A stretch of DNA of 64,000 nt from Acidimicrobiales bacterium (GTDB taxonomy: Bacteria > Actinomycetota > Acidimicrobiia > Acidimicrobiales > AC-14), in the NCBI GenBank assembly GCA_025463925.1, contig JAODBK010000038.1, forward strand, positions 1-64,000. The letters run 5' to 3'. The notes under the pieces are model-generated. The model ran no database searches, was not told the DNA's origin, and saw nothing but the letters and a program-made list of their open reading frames with translations. This document shows, piece by piece, positions 58,094-64,000 of the stretch. Position numbers and translations under genes: made by a program. Every line of letters starts with the position of its first letter. Position 1 is the first letter of the stretch.

Positions 58094-59518
58094 ATGTTGT
58101 TTGCCGATCTCGTCGCCACGTCGGCCGCGGTCACGTCGACATCGGCCCGGTCGGCCAAGGTGGCCGCGCTGGCCGACCTCCTCGGTCGCTGCCTGCCCGA
58201 CGAGGTCGCGATCGCGGTCCCCGTCCTCACCGGCGCGCCCCGCCAGGGCAAGATCGGCGTGGGCTGGCGCACCGCGTTCGCGGTCGAGATCGAGCCGGCG
58301 ACGGCACCGACGCTGACGGTGCACGACGTCGACGACGCCCTCGACGCGCTGGCCGAGACGAGCGGCACCGGATCGGCGGCCACGCGGGCGCAGTTGCTCG
58401 CCGGCCTGTTCTCGCGAGCGACCGCGGACGAGGGCGAGTTCCTCCGCCGCTTGCTGGTGGGTGAGCTGCGCCAGGGCGCGCTCGCCGGGGTGATGACCGA
58501 AGCCGTCGCTCGGGCCGCCGGCATCCCCGTCGCGTCGGTGCGCCGGGCCGCCATGTTCGCGGGTGACCTCTCGACGGCCGCGGTCGTCGCGCTCACCGGA
58601 GGCGCCGCCGGACTGGACGAGCTCGTGCTCCGGCCGTTGCATCCGGTGCTGCCGATGCTGGCCGCGTCCAGCCCCACCGTCGCCGACGCCGTCGCGCGGT
58701 TCGACCGCTCCTCGGTGGAGTGGAAGCTCGACGGCATCCGCGTGCAGGCCCATCGGGCCGGCGACGACGTCCGCCTGTTCACCCGCAACCTCAACGACGT
58801 CACCGACCAGTTGCCCGCCGCCGCGGCCCTCGTGCGCTCGCTCCCGGCCGACTCGTTCGTCCTCGACGGCGAGGCGGTGGGCGGGGATCTCCGGTTCTTC
58901 GACTGCCTGCACGTCGACGGCGCCCACCTCGTCGACCACCCGCTGGTCGATCGACTCGCCGCCCTCGAGCTGGTCGCCGGCCCCTGGCGGGTTCCTGGCA
59001 TCGTGACCGCCGACGCCGTGGAAGCCGAGCGCTTCCTGCACGAGGCGATCGCCGCCGGGCACGAAGGAGTGATGGTGAAGGACGCGGCGTCTCCCTACGA
59101 GGCCGGTCGCCGGGGCGCGTCCTGGCGCAAGGTGAAGCCGGTGCGCACGCTCGACCTGGTGGTGCTCGCGGTCGAATGGGGCAGCGGTCGCCGTCGCGGA
59201 TGGCTGTCGAACATCCACCTCGGTGCCCGGGCGCCCGACGGGTCCTTCCTCATGGTGGGCAAGACGTTCAAGGGCATGACCGACGAGATGCTCCGGTGGC
59301 AGACCGAGACGTTCCAGGCATTGCAGACCTCGGCGGACGGTCAGGTCGTGCACCTGCGGCCCGAGATCGTCGTCGAGATCGCGCTCGACGGTGTGCACGA
59401 GTCGGACCGCTACCCGGGCGGCGTCGGCCTCCGCTTCGCGCGGGTGAAGCGCTACCGGCCCGACAAGCGCGCCGCCGAGGCCGACACCATCGAGTCGATC
59501 CGGGCGATGCTGGTTTGA
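58094..59518 (+). CDS. ATP-dependent DNA ligase (LigB/LigC-like)
   Basis: A 474-residue ligase. The N-terminal DNA-binding domain (residues 1-180: RSAKVAALADLLGRC, LLVGELRQGALAGVMTEAVARAAG) is followed by the nucleotidyltransferase domain with the adenylated Lys in EWKLDGIRVQAHR (motif I), then FVLDGEAVGG (motif III), GHEGVMVKDAASPYEAGRRGASWRKVKP (motifs IV-V) and the OB-fold end (VHLRPEIVVEIALDGVHES, RFARVKRYRPDKRAAEADT). It closes nicks with ATP as cofactor. It could serve repair; the LigD-type polymerase 5 kb away could be a partner. The ATG at 58094 was chosen because the N-domain starts there. Confidence 0.92.
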   Translation: MLFADLVATSAAVTSTSARSAKVAALADLLGRCLPDEVAIAVPVLTGAPRQGKIGVGWRTAFAVEIEPATAPTLTVHDVDDALDALAETSGTGSAATRAQLLAGLFSRATADEGEFLRRLLVGELRQGALAGVMTEAVARAAGIPVASVRRAAMFAGDLSTAAVVALTGGAAGLDELVLRPLHPVLPMLAASSPTVADAVARFDRSSVEWKLDGIRVQAHRAGDDVRLFTRNLNDVTDQLPAAAALVRSLPADSFVLDGEAVGGDLRFFDCLHVDGAHLVDHPLVDRLAALELVAGPWRVPGIVTADAVEAERFLHEAIAAGHEGVMVKDAASPYEAGRRGASWRKVKPVRTLDLVVLAVEWGSGRRRGWLSNIHLGARAPDGSFLMVGKTFKGMTDEMLRWQTETFQALQTSADGQVVHLRPEIVVEIALDGVHESDRYPGGVGLRFARVKRYRPDKRAAEADTIESIRAMLV

Positions 59519-59532
59519 GGCATGGTTGACGG

Positions 59533-59919
59533 ATGGTCCGACTCGTCGCGATCGGCGTGGGCGTCATCCTCCTGTCGTGGACCGTGCTCGTCCTGCTGGC
59601 CCGCCGGCTGCCGCCGGGAGCCGCCAAGGACCTGGTGACCATCCTGCCGGCGTGCGTGACGACTGCTCGTGCGTTGCGGCGTGATCCGCGCGTGCCGCGC
59701 CGAGCCAAGGTCGCGGTGGGCATCGCGGCCGTCTGGGTGGTGTCGCCGATCGACCTGATCCCGGAGTTCCTGCCGGTGATCGGCCCGCTCGACGACGTCG
59801 TGGTGGTCGCGCTGGCATTGCGCTACGCCGCCCGGCAGGTGCCGCGGGATGTGCTGTTCGAGGCGTGGCCCGCCGAACCGCGGCTGCTCGAGCGGCTCTT
59901 GCCGGAACGCCCCGCCTGA
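59533..59919 (+). CDS. DUF1232 (YkvA-like) membrane protein
   Basis: A 128-residue protein with an N-terminal membrane helix (residues 3-24) and a DUF1232 domain (about 45-100): RDPRVPRRAKVAVGIAAVWVVSPIDLIPEFLPVIGPLDDVVVVALALRYA. The motif SPIDLIPEFLPVIGPLDD is the family signature, usually seen in small membrane proteins of unknown function. It lies 14 bp after the ligase and is likely co-transcribed. Convergent with the UGSC-partner gene (3 bp apart). Confidence 0.85.
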   Translation: MVRLVAIGVGVILLSWTVLVLLARRLPPGAAKDLVTILPACVTTARALRRDPRVPRRAKVAVGIAAVWVVSPIDLIPEFLPVIGPLDDVVVVALALRYAARQVPRDVLFEAWPAEPRLLERLLPERPA

Positions 59920-59922
59920 CCG

Positions 59923-60948
59923 TCAGCGGGCGACGGCGACGCTCTGGATCGCGCTCTCTCCCCAACTCGGCAGCGCGACCGCGTGCAAGCTGCCGCGGCC
60001 GCCGCAGACGACGGTGACGAACTGCTCGGGCCGGGCGCACAGATGGACCCGCCCGCGGTCGTCGACCCGGCCCTGACGCTCGAGGATCTCGCGGTTGCCC
60101 TGCGGCCACAGCTCGATCGGCTGCCACGCGGTGCCGAGCAGGAACGACCGGAGGTCGTCGACGTCGGGGAACGCCACGCCGAACCGCTGCGCCCACACGG
60201 GGTTGATCGCCAAAACGACCTCGCCGGTGTCGGCGGTCGGCGTCAGGAACTTGTTGCCGAGCGGGAACGCCATGCTCTTGGCGACCAGCTCGAGGAGCTC
60301 GCGCGCGTCGTCGACGTGGATGTCGGCCATGGCGTGCGTTCCCTTGCCGCCGTGCACGGTGACGACCTCGTCGTCGGTGGCGAAGCCGCGCTGCACCGCG
60401 AGCGACGGCCACGGCGACTCCTCCTCCCATTCCGCGAAGCAGAGCCCGCCGGCGCGCGCCGGTTGGCCGAAGACGCTCTTCGACGTCTCCCCGACCCGCT
60501 GGCCGCCGACGTTGCGGAGCGCCAGCGCCACCGCTCGCCCGATCGTCATCGACCCGCGACCCCCGCCACCACCCATGCAGCCGTGGCTGCAGTCGATCCC
60601 GAGGCGGTGGCGCGACGGCCCGTTGACGATGATCATCGGGAACACGCTCGACGTCGTGGCCGCCAGCGCCGAGAGGTTGAACTCCGGCATCGTGATGGCT
60701 TCCAGCGCCGCGATCACGAGCGGGAACGCGTCGGGCTCGACGCCGGCCATGGCGGCGTTGACCGCCGCCTTCTCGACCGTTGCGTTGCCCATGCGGGGCG
60801 GCAAGATGCAGATGAGGTCGTCGGGCGCGTACGGCGTGGCCGCCACCAGCGCCCGCACCGCGTCCTCGGTCGGCGGCAACACCGGCAAGCCGTCGCCCCA
60901 GCCCTCCTCGAGCGACCGCGCGTAGAGCGCGCCGGCGTCGTCCGGCAC
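59923..60948 (-). CDS. large partner protein of the UGSC family selenoprotein
   Basis: A 341-residue soluble protein. I recognise the family by pattern only: ALYARSLEEGWGDGLPVLPPTEDAVRAL, then LPPRMGNATVEKAAVNAAMAGVEPDAFPLVIAALEA, FPMIIVNGPSRHRLGIDCSHGCMG, the Gly run GGGGGRGSMTIGRAVALALRNVGG and CFAEWEEESPWPSL. Members occur next to, or fused with, the small UGSC protein, as here. No catalytic function is established. Two Cys (IDCSHGCMG) could take part in redox chemistry with the selenocysteine. The GTG at 60948 lies 25 nt after the UGSC stop. A TTG at 61026 with a strong aggagg upstream would overlap the UGSC gene by 53 nt and is an alternative. Confidence 0.7.
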   Translation of the reverse strand: MPDDAGALYARSLEEGWGDGLPVLPPTEDAVRALVAATPYAPDDLICILPPRMGNATVEKAAVNAAMAGVEPDAFPLVIAALEAITMPEFNLSALAATTSSVFPMIIVNGPSRHRLGIDCSHGCMGGGGGRGSMTIGRAVALALRNVGGQRVGETSKSVFGQPARAGGLCFAEWEEESPWPSLAVQRGFATDDEVVTVHGGKGTHAMADIHVDDARELLELVAKSMAFPLGNKFLTPTADTGEVVLAINPVWAQRFGVAFPDVDDLRSFLLGTAWQPIELWPQGNREILERQGRVDDRGRVHLCARPEQFVTVVCGGRGSLHAVALPSWGESAIQSVAVAR

Positions 60949-60973
60949 GTCGAGCCGCGCGCTCAGCAGCGCG

Positions 60974-61516
60974 TCAGTGCTTGGCGCCGAGGAGCTGAAC
61001 GAGTTGCGGGTACGCGCGCTCAGCAATGCCCCTCACCTCCTCGTCGGGCCGGCCCTCGAGCGGGAAGGGGAGGACGAGGGTGCGCAGGGCGCTGTGCTTG
61101 CGCAGCCGGGCCAGCTCCGATGCGATGCGGGTGAACTCGGAGGTCACGACGAGCACGACCGGCTTGGCCAGGTCCTCCACCACCACGGCGTCGTGGACAC
61201 TCCACGACGTGCACGAGCCTCAATTGCCGAGGCCGACGACCGCGCAGTCGACGAGGCGGGCCCACTCGTCGAGATCGGCGCGCGTCTGCTCCCCGGCGTC
61301 GCCGACCCGCTCCCCGGTCCAATGGACCTGCGGGATCGCGCCGTCCGCGGCGAGCAGGCGTTGCCACTCCTCGACCACGGCAATGTAGGAGCGCCAGGCG
61401 TGGTCGAGGCGCAGCCCGACGACGACGCCGGTGAGCGGTCCGCCGACGTCGAAGGTCGGCGCGACCTCGTCGTCGTCGAACGTCACCCGCGGGTCGAGGA
61501 TCTGCACCACCGTCAC
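60974..61516 (-). CDS. UGSC family selenoprotein (in-frame TGA)
   Basis: A 180-residue protein if TGA at 61222-61220 is read as selenocysteine (Sec99). The part before the TGA (TVVQILDPRVTF ... DEWARLVDCAVVGLGN) and after it (GSCTSWSVHDAVVVEDLAKP, VVLVVTSEFTRIASELAR, LVLPFPLEGRPDEEVRGIAERAYP) is in the same frame, both sides coding, and joins at the motif U-G-S-C-T that gives this family its name. After the TGA come 10 nt, then a perfect 9-bp stem with loop GUG (61189-61209), the position expected for a bacterial SECIS. The thiol-selenol pair Sec99/Cys102 suggests a redox role, unproven. GTG at 61516 or ATG at 61534 are possible starts. Selenocysteine genes (selA, selB, selC, selD) must lie elsewhere. 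Confidence 0.82.
61189..61209 (-). promoter_or_regulatory. SECIS-like hairpin downstream of TGA
   Basis: On the mRNA sense (minus strand) cgtcgtgga pairs fully with tccacgacg around the loop gtg. The stem begins 10 nt after the TGA, close to the 11 nt in E. coli fdhF. The GU in the loop is a known SelB contact. The hairpin is within the coding sequence, as in other bacterial selenoproteins. Confidence 0.75.
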
Positions 61517-61520
61517 GGTA

Positions 61521-62657
61521 CTGTCCCGGCCCATCGGTGCTCTCGACGGCCTCCGCGTGCTCGACCTCGCCAACCTCGCCTCGGCGCCGCAGGTGCCGGC
61601 GATCCTCGGCGACTTCGGCGCCGACGTGGTGAAGGTCGAGCCTCCTGGCGGCGACCCGCTGCGGGGCATGGGCCAGCAACGCGACGGGCAGTCTCTGGTG
61701 TTCGCCTTCGTGAACCGCAACAAACGCGGCATCACGCTCGATCTCGCCACTGACGATGGACAGGACGAGTTCCGCCGGCTCGTAGCGGTGGCCGACGTCG
61801 TCGTCGAGAACGCGCCGGCGCGGGTGCAGCGCGCCTGGCGCTGCACCTGGGACGACCTGCACCCGCTCAACCCCGGCTTGATCCTCGCGAGCGTGAGCTG
61901 TTACGGGCAGGACGGGCCGTACGCCGACCGGCCGGGTGCCGGCACGCTGGCCGAGGCGTTCGCCGGACTCACCCACATGACGGGCGACGCCGACGGCCCG
62001 CCGATGCTGCCTTCGGTCCCGCTCGGCGACCTGCTCACCGGCACGGTGGGCGCTCTCGGGGTGCTGGCCGCGCTGCACCATCGGCACCGCACCGGTGAAG
62101 GTCAGCACGTCGACGTCAGCATGTACGAGCCCGTGCTGCAGTTGCTCGGCGTCACGATCGCGTCGTGGCATCCGGGTGACCCGCCGCCCCACCGCCATGG
62201 CTCGCGCGTCCCGGGCGGCGTGCCCCGCAACGTCTACCGCACCGGCGACGGGCAGTGGATCGTCGTCTCGGGTACCACCGACGCGCAGGTCGGGCGCCTG
62301 CTCGGGATCCTCGGCCTCGACACCGACGACGGTCGCGCGAGGTTCGGCGCCTCGCCGGCCCGCCTCCGGGTGGCCGACGAGCTGGACTCGCTCGTCGCCC
62401 GGTGGATCGCCGACCGCGACCGCGACGACGTGTTGGCCACGTTGCTCGACGCGCGCATCCCGGCGGCGCCGGTGCACGACCTGGCCGCGCTCCTCGGCGA
62501 TCCGCAGGTGCAGGCCCGCGGCGACGTCGTCACCGTCGACGGCGTGCCGATGGTCGCGCCCGCGCCGCGCCTGGGCCGCACGCCCGGTGCCATCACGTCG
62601 TCGGGCCCAGGCCTCGGCGCCCACAACGACGAGGTCCGCCGGGACTGGCTCACCTGA
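61521..62657 (+). CDS. class III CoA-transferase (CaiB/BaiF family)
   Basis: A CoA-transferase of about 378 residues. It has LDGLRVLDLANLASAPQVPAILGDFGADVVKVEPPGGDPLRGMGQQ, the conserved start with the ADV-K-V-E motif, then LVFAFVNRNKRGITLDLAT and the catalytic Asp region LTHMTGDADGPPMLPSVPLGDLLTG (the usual G-D-x-x-G-P appears as TGDADGPP). End VDGVPMVAPAPRLGRTPGAITSSGPGLGAHNDEV is typical. The start is not settled: the first in-frame ATG (61431) would overlap the divergent selenoprotein by 86 nt, so the CTG at 61521 or GTG at 61557 are more likely. It may activate the substrate of the selenoprotein or LLM neighbour as CoA ester; this is inference from position. Confidence 0.8.
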   Translation: MSRPIGALDGLRVLDLANLASAPQVPAILGDFGADVVKVEPPGGDPLRGMGQQRDGQSLVFAFVNRNKRGITLDLATDDGQDEFRRLVAVADVVVENAPARVQRAWRCTWDDLHPLNPGLILASVSCYGQDGPYADRPGAGTLAEAFAGLTHMTGDADGPPMLPSVPLGDLLTGTVGALGVLAALHHRHRTGEGQHVDVSMYEPVLQLLGVTIASWHPGDPPPHRHGSRVPGGVPRNVYRTGDGQWIVVSGTTDAQVGRLLGILGLDTDDGRARFGASPARLRVADELDSLVARWIADRDRDDVLATLLDARIPAAPVHDLAALLGDPQVQARGDVVTVDGVPMVAPAPRLGRTPGAITSSGPGLGAHNDEVRRDWLT

Positions 62658-63603
62658 GCCGGGACACTCGTTCGCGCAGGCCCGGCAGCACGTCGCGTCC
62701 AAGCGCGGCGATCTGGTCGCGCGCCGCCGACGGCGAGATCCCCGGCACGTGGACGCGGAGGTTCAGCGCGTCGGTGCCGGTGCCGGCCAGCGCGTCGGCC
62801 AAGCCGTCGACGATCGCGCCCGGGTCGTCGGCGCCGACGAGCTGGTCGCCTTCCCAGTGCGCCTGGGCCGACACCGACGAGTAGCTGCGGTACACGTCGA
62901 TCTGCTGGTCGACGAGGTCGCGCCGCGGTGAGCCGAGCCACACCCGGCGGATCAACACCGCGGGCCGCGTCCCACCGGCGGCGCGGTACGCGTCGACCAG
63001 CGACCGCACGCGATCGGCCCCGGACAGCGAGTCGAACACGAGCCCGACGTCGTTCGCCGCCGCCCGCCGCACCGCGGTGAACCCCATCGCCGCGCTCAAC
63101 ACCGGCACCGGGTGTTCGATGCAGCGCGCGATGGCGCGATCGCCGGCGATCAGGCCGCCGTCACGTCCGCCGAGCATCGCGGCCACGGTCTCGAGTGCGG
63201 CCGCGAACCGCGCCGTCGATCCCGCCATCGACACGCCCATCGCGTCGAAGTCGTCCTTCCGGGCGCCGGCCGCGACCCCGAGACCGACGCGACCGGGGAA
63301 GCGGGCCGCGAGCCATGCGATCTCCTCGGCGACCATCGCCGGCGGCCGCACCGTGAGCAGCAGGGGGCACGGCGCGGCCCAGCCGGCCGCCATCGACTCG
63401 AGCATCCAGCCCGCGGCCTGCACCGGGTTGGGCAGGTAGCCGGCGAAGCCGCCGTGGTGCTCGGCGGTCATCACGCCGTCGAACCCGTGCTCGGCCGCGA
63501 GCCTGGCCTGGTCGCAGAGCTCGCCGGCGATCTCGGCCGCCGGCAGGTCGTTGTGGGGGTAGATGCGCAGCGACACCGACCCCGGTGCGAACGGCGCGCT
63601 CAT
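62650..63603 (-). CDS. LLM class flavin-dependent oxidoreductase
   Basis: A 317-residue luciferase-like TIM-barrel protein. It shows DQARLAAEHGFDGVMTAEHHGGFAGYLPNP, LLLTVRPPAMVAEEIAWLAARFPGRVGLGVAAGARKDDFDAMG (flavin loop) and PVPVLSAAMGFTAVRRAAANDVGLVFDSLSG. Cofactor FMN or F420 cannot be decided. Its end overlaps the convergent CoA-transferase by 8 nt. Divergent from the cupin gene at 63630, with only 26 bp between. Substrate unknown; a link with the CoA-transferase and selenoprotein is plausible by position. Confidence 0.8.
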   Translation of the reverse strand: MSAPFAPGSVSLRIYPHNDLPAAEIAGELCDQARLAAEHGFDGVMTAEHHGGFAGYLPNPVQAAGWMLESMAAGWAAPCPLLLTVRPPAMVAEEIAWLAARFPGRVGLGVAAGARKDDFDAMGVSMAGSTARFAAALETVAAMLGGRDGGLIAGDRAIARCIEHPVPVLSAAMGFTAVRRAAANDVGLVFDSLSGADRVRSLVDAYRAAGGTRPAVLIRRVWLGSPRRDLVDQQIDVYRSYSSVSAQAHWEGDQLVGADDPGAIVDGLADALAGTGTDALNLRVHVPGISPSAARDQIAALGRDVLPGLRERVSRLR

Positions 63604-63629
63604 CGGTCGCGGAGGGTACCGTCCGCGCC

Positions 63630-64000
63630 ATGACCGACGTGCCGATGAACCCGAGGATCCCGGGGAAGGAGCCGGTGTTCCGGCACCTCGACGACCCGGA
63701 TGTGCCGTGGCAGCAGGTGCGCCACCAACGAAACGCCGACGGGTCGGAGTCGTCGGTGTGGGAGAAGTGGTTGGCGTTCTCGGCCGACCCCCAGTACCTG
63801 TCCGTGTACGCGAAGTACGACCCCGGGATGATCGTGCGCAAGCACGGCCACTACAGCCCGCACGTCGTCTTCGTCATCGACGGTTCGATCTGGTGCGGCG
63901 ACCGCTTGTGCACCGTCGGCACGCACATCGAGTTGCCGTTCGGCGCGTCCTTCGGCCCGTTCCGCGCCGGCGCCGACGGCGCCACCCTCTTCGAGGTGAT
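63630..64000 (+). CDS. cupin-domain protein, C-terminus cut by window edge
   Basis: The frame is open from the ATG at 63630 to the window end (about 123 residues). The protein starts MTDVPMNPRIPGKEPVFRHL. A cupin follows: LSVYAKYDPGMIVRKHGHYSPHVVFVIDGSIWCGD has the HxH metal motif (HGHYSPH), then CTVGTHIELPFGASFGPFRAG as the second cupin strand. It probably binds a metal ion; ChrR-like or dioxygenase-type functions are possible. The frame is complete and intact so far, with the C-terminus unseen. Confidence 0.75.
   Translation, partial: MTDVPMNPRIPGKEPVFRHLDDPDVPWQQVRHQRNADGSESSVWEKWLAFSADPQYLSVYAKYDPGMIVRKHGHYSPHVVFVIDGSIWCGDRLCTVGTHIELPFGASFGPFRAGADGATLFEV

Noticed and set aside
61220-61870. 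216-residue minus-strand frame ending at the TGA as a complete gene
   Set aside because: Its first 110 residues are antisense to the CoA-transferase; the real gene starts near 61516-61534 and continues through the TGA as the UGSC selenoprotein.

Overview
This 64 kb window is GC-rich throughout (by eye around 70 %, lower inside one island). Its gene content fits a free-living Actinomycetota: class E sortase, UPF0182 membrane protein, DivIVA-like coiled coil, GAF-ANTAR regulators, CWB2 cell-wall repeats, several luciferase-like (LLM) oxidoreductases and a LigD-type polymerase. Acidimicrobiia is my best guess for the class, but the sequence alone does not prove it. Many genes are tightly packed with ATGA/GTGA overlaps and GTG starts.

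Layout. 1-12132: envelope and signalling block (HEAT-repeat protein running off the left edge, sortase E, PDZ-Lon protein, a histidine kinase overlapping a FecR-domain lipoprotein, a single-domain response regulator, a DivIVA-like protein with a phage MuF-like tail, UPF0182). 12194-20314: initiator tRNA-Met followed by an island bounded by a 45-bp copy of the tRNA 3' end. It carries a complete Wadjet system on the minus strand (jetA-jetB-jetC-jetD) plus two small unknown genes, and has no integrase. 20476-30654: accessory metabolic and regulatory genes, including a diadenylate-cyclase-domain protein, a 7Fe ferredoxin, a TetR-controlled SDR/VOC/DUF427 cluster with operators visible in the DNA, stress-type small proteins, and remnants of a GNAT and an AbiEi-like gene. 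30804-38680: esterase, F420-type oxidoreductase with a beta-hydroxyacid dehydrogenase, ECF42 sigma factor with its YCII/DGPF partner, DinB-like protein, cupin, LuxR regulator. 38714-42829: divergent Fur/Zur regulator and a znuA-znuC-znuB-znuB metal importer with an inverted-repeat operator between them. 42836-50569: exported and surface proteins (a Tat-exported protein with a methylamine-dehydrogenase-light-chain-like domain and 12 repeats, FkbM-DUF4214 methyltransferase, a polytopic membrane protein, an FG-GAP/CWB2 surface protein). 50708-59919: thioesterase, HxlR regulator with palindrome, stand-alone LigD polymerase domain, two GAF-ANTAR proteins, GT87-like transferase, amidohydrolase, hydroxyacid dehydrogenase, ATP-dependent DNA ligase, DUF1232. 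59923-64000: a probable selenoprotein operon (in-frame TGA at 61220-61222 in a U-G-S-C motif, with a 9-bp stem SECIS-like hairpin 10 nt downstream) next to its usual large partner, a class III CoA-transferase, an LLM oxidoreductase and a cupin cut by the right edge.

The two most interesting items are the UGSC selenoprotein, which ordinary gene calling splits or truncates at the TGA, and the tRNA-bounded Wadjet plasmid-defence island. Start sites were chosen from ribosome-binding sites, gene overlaps and family N-termini. Functional statements rest on motif recognition without database searches.
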